Shown: positions 23,701 to 39,900, numbered from the stretch's first letter. The stretch is 64,000 bases of DNA from Mimachlamys varia (GCA_947623455.1 OX392529.1:1426001-1490000), one strand, 5' to 3'. The notes: a model not told the origin generated them from the letters alone. Program-made: numbers and translations.

Positions 23701-26700
23701 AATACATTATTGTCCTCAACACTAGCCAATACAATACTGTCCTCAACACTAGCCAATACAATACTGTCCTCAACACTAGCCAATACAATACTGTCCTCAA
23801 TACTAACCAATACATTATTGTCCTCAACACTAGCCAATACATTATTGTCCTCAACACTAGCCAATACAATATTGTCCTCAACACTAACCAATACATTATT
23901 GTCCTCAACACTAGCCAATACATTATTGTCCTCAACACTAGCCAATACATTATTGTCCTCAACACTAACCAATACATTATTGTCCTCAACACTAGCCAAT
24001 ACAATACTGTCCTCAACACTAGCCAATACATTATTGTCCTCAACACTAGCCAATACAATATTGTCCTCAACACTAACCAATACATTATTGTCCTCAACAC
24101 TAGCCAATACATTATTGTCCTCAACACTAGCCAATACAATACATTATTGTCCTCAACACTAGCCAATACATTATTGTCCTCAACACTAACCAATACATTA
24201 TTGTCCTCAACACTAGCCAATACATTATTGTCCTCAACACTAACCAATACATTATTGTCCTCAACACTAGCCAATACATTATTGTCCTCAACACTAGCCA
24301 ATACATTATTGTCCTCAACACTAGCCAATACAATACTGTCCTCAACACTAGCCAATACAATACTGTCCTCAATACTCGCCAATACATTATTGTCCTCAAC
24401 ACTAGCCAATACATTATTGTCCTCAACACTAGCCAATACAATATTGTCCTCAACACTAACCAATACATTATTGTCCTCAACACTAGCCAATACATTATTG
24501 TCCTCAACACTAGCCAATACATTATTGTCCTCAACACTAGCCAATACAATACTGTCCTCAACACTAGCCAATACATTATTGTCCTCAACACTAGCCAATA
24601 CAATATTGTCCTCAACACTAACCAATACATTATTGTCCTCAATTCTAGCCAATACATTATTGTCCTCAACACTAGCCAATACAATACATTATTGTCCTCA
24701 ACACTAGCCAATACATTATTGTCCTCAACACTAACCAATACATTATTGTCCTCAACACTAGCCAATACATTATTGTCCTCAACACTAACCAATACATTAT
24801 TGTCCTCAACACTCACCAATACATTATTGTCCTCAACACTAGCCAATACAATATTGTCCTCAACACTAACCAATACATTATTGTCCTCAACACTAGCCAA
24901 TACATTATTGTCCTCAACACTAGTCAATACATTATCGTCCTCAACACTAGCCGATACATTATTGTCCTCAATACTCGCCAATACATTATTGTCCTCAACA
25001 CTAGCCAATACATTATTGTCCTCAACACTGACCAATACATTATTGTCCTCAACACTAACCAATACATTATTGTCCTCAACACTAGCCAATACAATATTGT
25101 CCTCAACACTAACCAAAACATTACTGTCCTCAACACTAGCCAATACATTATTGTCCTCAACACTAGCCAATACATTATTGTCCTCAATACTCGCCAATAC
25201 ATTATTGTCCTCAACACTAGCCAATACAATATTGTCCTCAACACTAACCAATACATTATTGTCCTCAACACTAGCCAATACAATATTGTCCTCAACACTA
25301 GCCAATACAGTATTGTCCTCAACACTAGCCAATACAATATTGTCCTCAACACTAACCAATACATTATTGTCCTCAACACTAGCCAATACAATATTGTCCT
25401 CAACACTAGCCAATACAATACTGTCCTCAACACTAGCCAATACATTATTGTCCTCAACACTAGCCAATACATCATTGTCCTCAACACTAGCCAATACAAT
25501 ATTGTCCTCAACACTAGCCAATACAATATTGTCCTCAACAGTAGCCAATACATTATTGTCCTCAACACTAGCCAATACAATATTGTCCTCAACACTATCC
25601 AATACATTATTGTCCTCAACAGTAGCCAATACATTATTGTCCTCAACACTAGTCAATACATTATTGTCCTCAATACTAACCAAAACATCACTGTCCTCAA
25701 CACTAACCAATACATTATTGTCCTCAATACTAACCAATACATTATTGTCCTCAACACTAGCCAATACATTATTGTCCTCAACACTAGCCAATACAATACT
25801 GTCCTCAACACTAGCCAATACAATATTGTCCTCAACACTAGCCAATACATTATTGTCCTCAACACTAGCCAATACATTATTGTCCTCAACACTAGCCAAT
25901 ACATTATTGTCCTCAACACTGACCAATACATTATTGTCCTCAACACTAGCCAATACATTATTGTCCTCAACACTAGTCAATACATTATTGTCCTCAATAC
26001 TAACCAAAACATCACTGTCCTCAACACTAACCAATACATTATTGTCCTCAATACTAACCAATACATTATTGTCCTCAACACTAGCCAATACATTATTGTC
26101 CTCAACACTAGCCAATACAATACTGTCCTCAACACTAGCCAATACAATATTGTCCTCAACACTAGCCAATACATTATTGTCCTCAACACTAGCCAATACA
26201 TTATTGTCCTCAACACTAGCCAATACATTATTGTCCTCAACACTGACCAATACATTATTGTCCTCAATACTAACCAATACATTATTGTCCTCAACACTAG
26301 CTAATACAATATTGTCCTCATCACTATCCAATACATTATTGTCCTCCACACTGACCAATACATTATTGTCCTCAACACTGACCAATACATTATTGTCCTC
26401 AACACTGACCAATACATTATTGTCCTCAATACTAACCAATACATTATTGTCCTCAACACTAGCTAATACAATATTGTCCTCAACACTATCCAATACATTA
26501 TTGTCCTCAACACTGACCAATACATTATTGTCCTCAACACTGACCAATACATTATTGTCCTCAACACTGACCAATACATTATTGTCCTCAACACTAGCCA
26601 ATACATTATTGTCCTCAACACTAGCCAATACATTATTGTCCTCAATACTAACCAATACATTATTGTCCTCAACACTATCCAATACATTATTGTCCTCAAC

Positions 26701-29700
26701 ACTGACCAATACATTATTGTCCTCAACACTGACCAATACATTATTGTCCTCAACACTAGCCAATACATTATTGTCCTCAACACTAGCCAATACAATACTG
26801 TCCTCAACACTAGCCAATACATTATTGTCCTCAACACTAGCCAATACATTATTGTCCTCAACACTAGCCAATACATTATTGTCCTCAATACTCACCAATA
26901 CATTATTGTCCTCAACACTAGCCAATACAATACTGTCCTCAACACTAGCCAATACAATACTGTCCTCAACACTAGCCAATACATTATTGTCCTCAACACT
27001 GACCAATACATTATTGTCCTCAACACTAGCCAATACAATATTGTCCTCAACACTAACCAATACATTATTGTCCTCAACACTAGCCAATACAATACTGTCC
27101 TCAACACTAGCCAATACAATACTGTCCTCAACACTAACCAATACAGTATTGTCCTCAACACTAGCCAATACAATATTGTCCTCAACACTAACCAATACAT
27201 TATTGTCCTCAACACTAGCCAATACAATACTGTCCTCAACACTAGCCAATACAATACTGTCCTCAACACTAGCCAATACAATACTGTCCTCAATACTAAC
27301 CAATACATTATTGTCCTCAACACTAGCCAATACATTATTGTCCTCAACACTAGCCAATACAATATTGTCCTCAACACTAACCAATACATTATTGTCCTCA
27401 ACACTAGCCAATACATTATTGTCCTCAACACTAGCCAATACATTATTGTCCTCAACACTAACCAATACATTATTGTCCTCAACACTAGCCAATACAATAC
27501 TGTCCTCAACACTAGCCAATACATTATTGTCCTCAACACTAGCCAATACAATATTGTCCTCAACACTAACCAATACATTATTGTCCTCAACACTAGCCAA
27601 TACATTATTGTCCTCAACACTAGCCAATACAATACATTATTGTCCTCAACACTAGCCAATACATTATTGTCCTCAACACTAACCAATACATTATTGTCCT
27701 CAACACTAGCCAATACATTATTGTCCTCAACACTAACCAATACATTATTGTCCTCAACACTAGCCAATACATTATTGTCCTCAACACTAGCCAATACATT
27801 ATTGTCCTCAACACTAGCCAATACAATACTGTCCTCAACACTAGCCAATACAATACTGTCCTCAATACTCGCCAATACATTATTGTCCTCAACACTAGCC
27901 AATACATTATTGTCCTCAACACTAGCCAATACAATATTGTCCTCAACACTAACCAATACATTATTGTCCTCAACACTAGCCAATACATTATTGTCCTCAA
28001 CACTAGCCAATACATTATTGTCCTCAACACTAGCCAATACAATACTGTCCTCAACACTAGCCAATACATTATTGTCCTCAACACTAGCCAATACAATATT
28101 GTCCTCAACACTAACCAATACATTATTGTCCTCAATTCTAGCCAATACATTATTGTCCTCAACACTAGCCAATACAATACATTATTGTCCTCAACACTAG
28201 CCAATACATTATTGTCCTCAACACTAACCAATACATTATTGTCCTCAACACTAGCCAATACATTATTGTCCTCAACACTAACCAATACATTATTGTCCTC
28301 AACACTCACCAATACATTATTGTCCTCAACACTAGCCAATACAATATTGTCCTCAACACTAACCAATACATTATTGTCCTCAACACTAGCCAATACATTA
28401 TTGTCCTCAACACTAGTCAATACATTATCGTCCTCAACACTAGCCGATACATTATTGTCCTCAATACTCGCCAATACATTATTGTCCTCAACACTAGCCA
28501 ATACATTATTGTCCTCAACACTGACCAATACATTATTGTCCTCAACACTAACCAATACATTATTGTCCTCAACACTAGCCAATACAATATTGTCCTCAAC
28601 ACTAACCAAAACATTACTGTCCTCAACACTAGCCAATACATTATTGTCCTCAACACTAGCCAATACATTATTGTCCTCAATACTCGCCAATACATTATTG
28701 TCCTCAACACTAGCCAATACAATATTGTCCTCAACACTAACCAATACATTATTGTCCTCAACACTAGCCAATACAATATTGTCCTCAACACTAGCCAATA
28801 CAGTATTGTCCTCAACACTAGCCAATACAATATTGTCCTCAACACTAACCAATACATTATTGTCCTCAACACTAGCCAATACAATATTGTCCTCAACACT
28901 AGCCAATACAATACTGTCCTCAACACTAGCCAATACATTATTGTCCTCAACACTAGCCAATACATCATTGTCCTCAACACTAGCCAATACAATATTGTCC
29001 TCAACACTAGCCAATACAATATTGTCCTCAACAGTAGCCAATACATTATTGTCCTCAACACTAGCCAATACAATATTGTCCTCAACACTATCCAATACAT
29101 TATTGTCCTCAACACTAGCCAATACATTATTGTCCTCAGCACTAACCAATACATTATTGTCCTCAATACTATCCAATACATTATTGTCCTCAACACTAGC
29201 CAATACATTATTGTCCTCAACACTAACCAAAACATTACTGTCCTCAACACTAGCCAATACAATATTGTCCTCAACACTAGCCAATACAATATTGTCCTCA
29301 ACACTATCCGATACATTATTGTCCTCAATACTATCCAATACATTATTGTCCTCAACACTATCCAATACAATATTGTCCTCAACACTAGCCAATACATTAT
29401 TGTCCTCAACACTATCCAATACATTATTGTCCTCAACACTAGCCAATACATTATTGTCCTCAACACTAGCCAATACATTATTGTCCTCAACACTAACCAA
29501 TACATTATTGTCCTCAACACTAGCCAATACATTGTTGTCCTCAACACTAGCCAATACAATACTGTCCTCAATACTAACCAATACATTATTGTCCTCAACA
29601 CTAGCCAATACATTATTGTCCTCAACACTAGCCAATACAATATTGTCCTCAACACTAACCAATACATTATTGTCCTCAACACTAGCCAATACATTATTGT

Positions 29701-32700
29701 CCTCAACACTAGCCAATACATTATTGTCCTCAACACTAACCAAAACATTACTGTCCTCAACGCTAGCCAATACATTATTGTCCTCAACACTAGCCAATAC
29801 ATTATTGTCCTCAACACTAGCCAATACATTATTGTCCTCAACACTAGCCAATACATTATTGTCCTCAATACTAACCAAAACATTACTGTCCTCAACACTA
29901 GCCAATACATTACTGTCCTCAACACTCACCAATACATTATTGTCCTCAACACTAGCTAATACATTATTGTCCTCAACACTAGCCAATACATTATTGTCCT
30001 CAACACTAACCAATACATTATTGTCCTCAACACTAGCCAATACAATATTGTCCTCAATACTAACCAAAACATTACTGTCCTCAACACTATCCAAAACATT
30101 ATTGTCCTCAACACTAGCTAATACATTATTGTCATCAACACTAGCCAATACAATACTGTCCTCAACACTAGCCAATACATTATTGTCCTCAACATTAGCC
30201 AATACATTATTGTCCTCAACACTAACCAAAACATTACTGTCCTCAACACTAGCCAATACATTATTGTCCTCAACACTAGCCAATACATTATTGTCCTCAA
30301 CACTCACCAATACATTATTGTCCTCAACACTCACCAATACATTATTGTCCTCAACACTCACCAATACATTATTGTCCTCAACACTCACCAATACATTACT
30401 GTCCTCAACACTAACCAATACATTACTGTCCTCAACACTAGCCAATTCATTATTGTCCTCAACACTAGCCAATACATTATTGTCCTCAACACTAGCTAAT
30501 ACAATATTGTCCTCAACACTATCCAATACATTATTGTCCTCAACACTGACCAATACATTATTGTCCTCAACACTGACCAATACATTATTGTCCTCAACAC
30601 TAGCCAATACATTATTGTCCTCAACACTAGCCAATACATTATTGTCCTCAATACTAACCAATACATTATTGTCCTCAACACTAGCCAATACATTATTGTC
30701 CTCAATACTCACCAATACATTATTGTCCTCAACACTAGCCAATACAATACTGTCCTCAACACTAGCCAATACAATACTGTCCTCAACACTAGCCAATACA
30801 TTATTGTCCTCAACACTGACCAATACATTATTGTCCTCAACACTAGCCAATACAATATTGTCCTCAACACTAACCAATACATTATTGTCCTCAACACTAG
30901 CCTATACAATACTGTCCTCAACACTAGCCAATACAATACTGTCCTCAACACTAACCAATACAGTATTGTCCTCAACACTAGCCAATACAATATTGTCCTT
31001 AACACTAACCAATACATTATTGTCCTCAACACTAGCCAATACAATACTGTCCTCAACACTAGCCAATACAATACTGTCCTCAACACTAGCAAATACAATA
31101 CTGTCCTCAATACTAACCAACACATTATTGTCCTCAACACTAGCCAATACATTATTGTCCTCAACTCTAGCCAATACAATATTGTCCTCAACACTAACCA
31201 ATACATTATTGTCCTCAACACTAGCCAATACATTATTGTCCTCAACACTAGCCAATACATTATTGTCCTCAACACTAGCCAATACAATACTGTCCTCAAC
31301 ACTAGCCAATACATTATTGTCCTCAACACTAGCCAATACAATATTGTCCTCAACACTAACCAATACGTTATTGTCCTCAACACTAGCCAATACATTATTG
31401 TCCTCAACACTAGCCAATACAATACATTATTGTCCTCAACACTAGCCAATACATTATTGTCCTCAACACTAACCAATACATTATTGTCCTCAACACTAGC
31501 CAATACATTATTGTCCTCAACACTAGCCAATACATTATTGTCCTCAACACTAACCAATACATTATTGTCCTCAACACTAGCCAATACATTATTGTCCTCA
31601 ACACTAGCCAATACATTATTGTCCTCAACACTAGCCAATACAATACTGTCCTCAACACTAGCCAATACAATACTGTCCTCAATACTCGCCAATACATTAT
31701 TGTCCTCAACACTAGCCAATACATTATTGTCCTCAACACTAGCCAATACAATATTGTCCTCAACACTAACCAATACATTATTGTCCTCAACACTAGCCAA
31801 TACATTATTGTCCTCAACACTAGCCAATACATTATTGTCCTCAACACTAGCCAATACAATACTGTCCTCAACACTAGCCAATACATTATTGTCCTCAACA
31901 CTAGCCAATACAATATTGTCCTCAACACTAACCAATACATTATTGTCCTCAACACTAGCCAATACATTATTGTCCTCAACACTAGCCAATACAATACATT
32001 ATTGTCCTCAACACTAGCCAATACATTATTGTCCTCAACACTAACCAATACATTATTGTCCTCAACACTAGCCAATACATTATTGTCCTCAACACTAACC
32101 AATACATTATTGTCCTCAACACTCACCAATACATTATTGTCCTCAACACTAGCCAATACAATATTGTCCTCAACACTAACCAATACATTATTGTCCTCAA
32201 CACTAGCCAATACATTATTGTCCTCAACACTAGTCAATACATTATCGTCCTCAACACTAGCCGATACATTATTGTCCTCAACACTAACCAATACATTATT
32301 GTCCTCAACACTAGCCAATACATTATTGTCCTCAACACTAACCAATACATTATTGTCCTCAACACTCACCAATACATTATTGTCCTCAACACTAGCCAAT
32401 ACAATATTGTCCTCAACACTAACCAATACATTATTGTCCTCAACACTAGCCAATACATTATTGTCCTCAACACTAGTCAATACATTATCGTCCTCAACAC
32501 TAGCCGATACATTATTGTCCTCAATACTCGCCAATACATTACTGTCCTCAAAACTAGCCAATACATTATTGTCCTCAACACTGACCAATACATTATTGTC
32601 CTCAACACTAACCAATACATTATTGTCCTCAACACTAGCCAATACAATATTGTCCTCAACACTAACCAAAACATTACTGTCCTCAACACTAGCCAATACA

Positions 32701-35483
32701 TTATTGTCCTCATCACTAACCAATACATTATTGTCCTCAACACTAGCCAATACATTATTGTTCTCAACACTGACCAATACATTATTGTCCTCAACACTAG
32801 CCAATACATTATTGTCCTCAATACTCGCCAATACATTATTGTCCTCAACACTAGCCAATACAATATTGTCCTCAACACTAACCAATACATTATTGTCCTC
32901 AACACTAGCCAATACAATATTGTCCTCAACACTATCCAATACATTATTGTCCTCAACACTGACCAATACATTATTGTCCTCAACACTGACCAATACATTA
33001 TTGTCCTCAACACTAACCAATACATTATTGTCCTCAACACTAAACAATACATTATTGTCCTCAACACTAGCCAATGCATTATTGTCCTCAATACTAACCA
33101 ATACATTATTGTCCTCAACACTCACCAATACATTATTGTCCTCAACACTAGCCAAAACATTATTGTCCTCAACACTAGCCGATACATTATTGTCCTCAAT
33201 ACTAACCAATACATTATTGTCCTCAATACTAACCAATACAATATTGTCCTCAACACTCACCAATACATTATTGTCCTCAACACTAGCCAAAACATTATTG
33301 TCCTCAACACTAGCCGATACATTATTGTCCTCAACACTAGCCGATACATTATTGTCCTCAATACTAACCAATACAATATTGTCCTCAACACTAGCCAAAA
33401 CATTATTGTCCTCAACACTAGCCGATACATTATTGTCCTCAATACTAACCAATACATTATTTTCCTCAACTCTAACCAATACATTATTGTCCTCAACGCT
33501 AGCCAATACATTATCGTCCTCAACACTAGTCAATACATTATTGTCCTCAATACTAACCAATACATTATTGTCCTCAACACTAGTCAATACATTATTGTCC
33601 TCAACACTAGTCAATACATTATTGTCCTCAATACTAACCAAAACATCACTGTCCTCAACACTAACCAATACATTATTGTCCTCAATACTAACCAATACAT
33701 TATTGTCCTCAACACTAGCCAATACATTATTGTCCTCAACACTAGCCAATACAATACTGTCCTCAACACTAGCCAATACAATATTGTCCTCAACACTAGC
33801 CAATACATTATTGTCCTCAACACTAGCCAATACATTATTGTCCTCAACACTAGCCAATACATTATTGTCCTCAACACTGACCAATACATTATTGTCCTCA
33901 ACACTAGCCAATACATTATTGTCCTCAACACTAGTCAATACATTATTGTCCTCAATACTAACCAAAACATCACTGTCCTCAACACTAACCAATACATTAT
34001 TGTCCTCAATACTAACCAATACATTATTGTCCTCAACACTAGCCAATACATTATTGTCCTCAACACTAGCCAATACAATACTGTCCTCAACACTAGCCAA
34101 TACAATATTGTCCTCAACACTAGCCAATACATTATTGTCCTCAACACTAGCCAATACATTATTGTCCTCAACACTAGCCAATACATTATTGTCCTCAACA
34201 CTGACCAATACATTATTGTCCTCAATACTAACCAATACATTATTGTCCTCAACACTAGCTAATACAATATTGTCCTCATCACTATCCAATACATTATTGT
34301 CCTCCACACTGACCAATACATTATTGTCCTCAACACTGACCAATACATTATTGTCCTCAACACTGACCAATACATTATTGTCCTCAATACTAACCAATAC
34401 ATTATTGTCCTCAACACTAGCTAATACAATATTGTCCTCAACACTATCCAATACATTATTGTCCTCAACACTGACCAATACATTATTGTCCTCAACACTG
34501 ACCAATACATTATTGTCCTCAACACTGACCAATACATTATTGTCCTCAACACTAGCCAATACATTATTGTCCTCAACACTAGCCAATACATTATTGTCCT
34601 CAATACTAACCAATACATTATTGTCCTCAACACTATCCAATACATTATTGTCCTCAACACTGACCAATACATTATTGTCCTCAACACTGACCAATACATT
34701 ATTGTCCTCAACACTAGCCAATACATTATTGTCCTCAACACTAGCCAATACAATACTGTCCTCAACACTAGCCAATACATTATTGTCCTCAACACTAGCC
34801 AATACATTATTGTCCTCAACACTAGCCAATACATTATTGTCCTCAATACTCACCAATACATTATTGTCCTCAACACTAGCCAATACAATACTGTCCTAAA
34901 CACTAGCCAATACAATACTGTCCTCAACACTAGCCAATACATTATTGTCCTCAACACTGACCAATACATTATTGTCCTCAACACTAGCCAATACAATATT
35001 GTCCTCAACACTAACCAATACATTATTGTCCTCAACACTAGCCAATACAATACTGTCCTCAACACTAGCCAATACAATACTGTCCTCAACACTAACCAAT
35101 ACAGTATTGTCCTCAACACTAGCCAATACAATATTGTCCTCAACACTAACCAATACATTATTGTCCTCAACACTAGCCAATACAATACTGTCCTCAACAC
35201 TAGCCAATACAATACTGTCCTCAACACTAGCCAATACAATACTGTCCTCAATACTAACCAATACATTATTGTCCTCAACACTAGCCAATACATTATTGTC
35301 CTCAACACTAGCCAATACAATATTGTCCTCAACACTAACCAATACATTATTGTCCTCAACACTAGCCAATACATTATTGTCCTCAACACTAGCCAATACA
35401 TTATTGTCCTCAACACTAACCAATACATTATTGTCCTCAACACTAGCCAATACAATACTGTCCTCAACACTAGCCAATACATT
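20713..35483. repeat. 27-bp minisatellite, left part (~545 copies), with higher-order repeats
   Basis: About 14.8 kb of 27-bp units, typically tcctcaacactagccaatac followed by attattg. Variant positions (tagcc/taacc/tgacc/tagtc, acatt/acaat, attg/actg) form long ordered blocks. A block with period 3493 bp (129 units plus 10 bp) is repeated, with 23399-24679 matching 26892-28172; a further copy at 30709-31989 is offset by 3817 bp. The odd 10 bp come from two units per block with an extra aatac (for example near 24135 and 24680). On the + strand the unit has only about two G residues. Long ORFs on both strands are artefacts of the 27-bp period. Confidence 0.95.
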
Positions 35484-35687
35484 GGGGGAGAGTTATCGGA
35501 CCTGACTACGGTATGGACTGATAAATTGTGCTCCGATAAAATTGCTGCAGTGTGATCGTTATACGACGTGTTAATGTCTAAAATCGGGTGTGCTTTAGCA
35601 TAACTATACGTACTACAGAAGTAGAGGTTGGATTCAGGATAGAATCGGCGAATTTCGGAGATATTTGGTATCAAAATATCGGGTGAG
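35484..35687 (+). promoter_or_regulatory. LINE 5' UTR (probable internal promoter)
   Basis: The 204 bp between the left target duplication and the ORF1 start contain no ORF and are less A-rich than the rest of the element. In LINEs of this type the 5' UTR normally carries the internal promoter; here that is inferred only from position. It starts with a run of five G, which may reflect 5' end completion. Confidence 0.45.
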
Positions 35688-36941
35688 ATGAATCGTGAAC
35701 AGGTGCGCGCTAATCAGGCGGAACGGGTAGGTTATACAATGGACAGTAAGGTGGCGAACTTACCTGAGTCCGTGCAGGCGTTTCTGGAGTCGGGTGAGTG
35801 GGAGCTTACACCAAAACAAAAGTCGAATGATACAGAGACGGTAAGTGATGATTGTATTGAATATAATGCCAATGTTCCTGAATTGGAAACTATTGAACAA
35901 AATGACCAAACAAATGACATATATCCGGCCGGTTATGGAGAGGCTAAGCCAGTTTTCCTCAGTGAACAGGAGGTTTTTGGCTATCGGGTTATCGACAAAA
36001 AAATGTGGTTAAAACATGAAGAAATCTATATCTCTCTAGGAAATGTTGTATCTCCAGAACATATCAGTGGCATTCAACGCACAGGTAGGTTCTGGAGATT
36101 ATATGTCGACAATATACGCGATAGGACCAAGTTGTTGACTGAAGGTGTGGTGATTCGGGGGAAAGAGATTATGCTCCTTCCCGAGAATCCAAACAGACCA
36201 AAATATGATCCCATTACGACCACCAAATTACGAGTTTCTAGCGTACCATTGTCTGCTGACGACGGTCAGATACGCCGAGCCCTTACGCTCAAAAATTGTA
36301 AAATCATTGACTTGTACCGCGAGAAGTTGAGAGTGAATAATAAATTAACGAACTGCGATACCGGAGATCGTATAGTCATTGTTGAAAAACTGTCTGTTCA
36401 TCTTCCCAAACTTCTTAAGGTTGGAAAGTACAATGCTGGACTGTGGTACTACGGCCAACCAAAAGAAATGTCTGACACAAATATTCCAAGAACAATCATT
36501 TGTGTAAAATGTAAAGGGGAAGGCCATTCATCTCGTGAATGCCCAACGGGTTGGGTATGCAACTACTGCAATGAAGTTGGGCACAAACAGAATGAGTGTG
36601 AACGTGGGTGGAATGATTCAACAGGGAATGCATCGACAGACTGTGACGAAGAAGACGAGACGGACAAGATCACTGACGAAGACAAAGTTGAAAAGAACAC
36701 AGATACTAAGCACAAGGAACAAACAAGGACAATTACAAAAGAACCCAAAGAGAAAAGTTCACGGGATAAGAAAACAGGAAAAGGATCTGGAGGACCGATG
36801 GAACGTTTTCTCAAAAAAGCTAATCAGCAGGACCAGACACCAAACCGGACAAGAGACAGAAGCAAGTCAAAACAGAGATCACCACCTACGCCAGTGGAGG
36901 AAAACGAAAACAAGAAAGCGAAAACACAGGACAAGGGTTAA
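35688..36941 (+). CDS. LINE ORF1: zinc-knuckle nucleic-acid-binding protein
   Basis: 417 residues, probably the RNA-binding chaperone that packages the LINE transcript into an RNP with ORF2. Two CCHC zinc knuckles are visible: C272-X2-C275-X4-H280-X4-C285 (CVKCKGEGHSSREC) and C291-X2-C294-X4-H299-X4-C304 (CNYCNEVGHKQNEC). Before them, residues of about 100-240 look like one or two RRM-like folds (for example LRVSSVPLSADDGQIRRAL); this is inference. The tail after residue 310 is highly charged, Lys/Glu/Asp-rich and probably disordered. Knuckles of this spacing are usual in Tx1-group ORF1 and absent from mammalian L1 ORF1. The ORF is intact. The start at 35688 is the first ATG of the frame within the element. 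Confidence 0.88.
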   Translation: MNREQVRANQAERVGYTMDSKVANLPESVQAFLESGEWELTPKQKSNDTETVSDDCIEYNANVPELETIEQNDQTNDIYPAGYGEAKPVFLSEQEVFGYRVIDKKMWLKHEEIYISLGNVVSPEHISGIQRTGRFWRLYVDNIRDRTKLLTEGVVIRGKEIMLLPENPNRPKYDPITTTKLRVSSVPLSADDGQIRRALTLKNCKIIDLYREKLRVNNKLTNCDTGDRIVIVEKLSVHLPKLLKVGKYNAGLWYYGQPKEMSDTNIPRTIICVKCKGEGHSSRECPTGWVCNYCNEVGHKQNECERGWNDSTGNASTDCDEEDETDKITDEDKVEKNTDTKHKEQTRTITKEPKEKSSRDKKTGKGSGGPMERFLKKANQQDQTPNRTRDRSKSKQRSPPTPVEENENKKAKTQDKG

Positions 36942-36965
36942 AAAAGCCAATATGAAATATTTAGA

Positions 36966-39900
36966 ATGAATGTTTTACACTTGTTGACATTAAATGTACA
37001 AGGATTACGAAACAAGGAAAAGCGATATAGGCTATATGAATGGCTTAAAAAACAGAAATTTGGAATAGCTTTCCTACAAGAAACACATTTCTCTAAAGAT
37101 TTGACTGATGTAATAAATAGAGAGATATATGATTTTGCTGACGCTTATCACAGCTTTGGTAAAACAAACAGTAAAGGGGTAAGTGTTCTGATTAACAAAA
37201 AAGTACCCGTAACAGTAATAAACAGAGAGTCGGATGGAGAAGGCAGATATGTCATGCTCAACATAGAGGTAGAGGATACTTTTTATACAATGCTGAATGT
37301 ATACGCCCCAAATGATGAAAATAGCAGAAACACGTTTTTTAAGAATTTGAATAGCAAAATAAATGATTTTAAACAAGGTGCCGTTCTAATGGGAGGAGAT
37401 TATAACGAGGCAAAGGAAAAAATAGATAGAATATCTAGAAATAAAAATAGGATCTTTAAAAACACATATGGACTGAAACAACTAATAAAGAACAACAATT
37501 TAAACGACATATGGAGAGTGAGGAATACAAACATTAGACAATTTACATGGAGGAGGAAAACTCCGGGGGAAGCAAGTAGACTTGATTATTTTTTAATTGA
37601 AAATAATATTAATGACATAAAAAGCTGTGATATAAGACCGGCACAGATCAAATACACTGATCATTTAGCAGTGTCTTTGAAACTTGAATATAACTTAAGA
37701 AAAAATAAAGGATGTGGAATTTGGAAAATGAATAATAGTGTTTTGGAAAATGACGATTATATACACTTAATAGATAACGTAATTGATGAGGTAATGGATA
37801 GCTCTCCAACGTTAAATAAAGTAGAATTGTGGGATTTGTGTAAAATAATGATTAAACACAATACTATAGAATATTGTAAGTATAAAAATAAAAGAAAAAA
37901 AGACAATATCATTCGACTAGAAAATGATCTTATTTCACAGAATGCAAAATATGATGAATGTCCTACAACAGCAACACAAGGTAAAATAAAAGATTTAGAA
38001 AACCAGTTAAGTGAGATATATGAAGACAGAGCCAGGGGCGCTCAAATAAGAGCAAGGGTAAACTGGATAGAAAATGGGGAAAGGAATACCAAATTTTTCT
38101 TGGGGATGGAAAAACATAGACAATTAAAAAATATTATCACACAACTAAGAATGGATAATGGGGAAATTGAAAAGGACTCGGAAAAAATACTGATTGAAAT
38201 TGAGAAGTTTTACTCAAAACTTTACGAAACAACTAACCCGGATGAAGATAAAGTAAAGGAATATATTAAAAACTGCGATATTGAGTATGTGCTTGATGAA
38301 GGTGAGAGAAACAAATGTGAAGGAGAATTATCATTGAAGGAATGTGAAGATGCGGTACAAAATATGAAATTAAATAAAAGTCCTGGGAGTGATGGCCTTA
38401 CGGTTGAATTTTACAAAACATTTTGGAAAAAAATAAGTAAAACAGTAGTTGGTGCCTTGAATGAATCGTACAAAAGGGGTGAATTAAGTACTTCTCAAAA
38501 GAAAGGAATTGTTTCTCTTATTTATAAAAAGAACGATGCACTAAGATTACGAAATTGGAGGCCGATAACTTTATTAAACACCGATTACAAAATTGCTGCT
38601 CATGCTTTAGCTACTCGAATTAAACCTTTTATGTCAAAGATAATTAGCACTGATCAAAATGGTTATATACGGAATAGATTTATCGGATACAATATCAGAC
38701 TGATTCAGGATATAATTGACTTTTCGGAGAAATTTAACATTGATTCTTGCATTATTTTTTTAGACTTTTCAAAAGCTTTTGATACGATAGAGTGGAAATT
38801 CATGGTTAATAGTTTGAAAAAGTTCGGTTTTGGGGAATCGTTTATTAATTGGGTTAAAACCTTATATACTGATATTAGAGGTTGTGTAAAGAACAATAAT
38901 TGGTTAACCGGAAGTTACAAGATATCACGTGGTATTAGGCAAGGTTGTCCTCTTTCTTGCTTATTATTTGTCATTGCCGCAGAAATCCTGGCTTGTAAAT
39001 TAAGATCTGATACAGATGTCCGCGGTGTCAAAATAAATAATAAAAATATGAAGGTGTCTCAGTTAGCTGATGATACGACGTTGTTTATGAGGTATAATGA
39101 TGTGGAAAAGGCTTTAAAACTGGTTGAAGAATACGGAAAAGTGTCAGGGTTGAAATTAAATAAAGACAAAACAGAAGGAATTTTTGCCGGATCTAATAAA
39201 AATAAAGGTAGTGGATACGCAGGTATCAAATGGGTAAAGATGGCGAAATCACTTGGTGTTTATTTTGGTACAAACAATAAAGTTTGTTCCAATATTTGTT
39301 GGAAAGAGAAAATAACAAGTATAGACCATTTAATTAAGAATTGGAAAAAAAGAAAACTAACATTGCTGGGAAAGTCGATTATTATTCAAAGTTTAATTAT
39401 TCCAACAATCACTTTTTTCGTCAATGCAATTGGAATAGATGACGATACGACAAAAATATTAGAAAAAATTATATTCAAATTTATATGGGATGGAAAGCCT
39501 GATCGAGTTAAACGAAAGGTAATGATTGGTGATTTTGAGAGGGGTGGGCTAAACATAAGAGATATTGAAAGTCATATCAATGTACTACGCATTTCTTGGA
39601 TTAAGCGATTCCTGCATGAAGATGAAGCAAAATGGAAAATTATACCACGGTTGTATTTTGATAAGTTTGGAAAGAATAACTTAATATTTAAAATGAATAC
39701 AGGTTCTACAAAACTGTTGCCAAAGATGTATAAATTACCAAGCTTTTATTCGGATATATTAAATTCTTGGTATACATTACAGACAGATAATGGAATAATG
39801 AAGAATTACAGGGAAATAAAACAACAAGTGATTTGGGGTAATAAACATATAAAACTAAATGGGAAATCATTATGGTTTAAAGATTGGGTAGATTCCGGTT

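Noticed and set aside
20706..35477. Very long ORFs (up to 1166 codons) on both strands, with nonapeptides such as SVEDNNVLA or SSTLANTLL
   Set aside because: They follow from a 27-bp unit that has no stop in several frames. Both strands and several frames are open at once, there is no conserved start, and the region is an intron of the stomatin gene.
35732..37376. Short antisense ORFs and a +2-frame ORF (36535-36969) within the LINE
   Set aside because: They overlap ORF1 or ORF2 in other frames and show no domain; the sense ORFs are clearly the coding ones.
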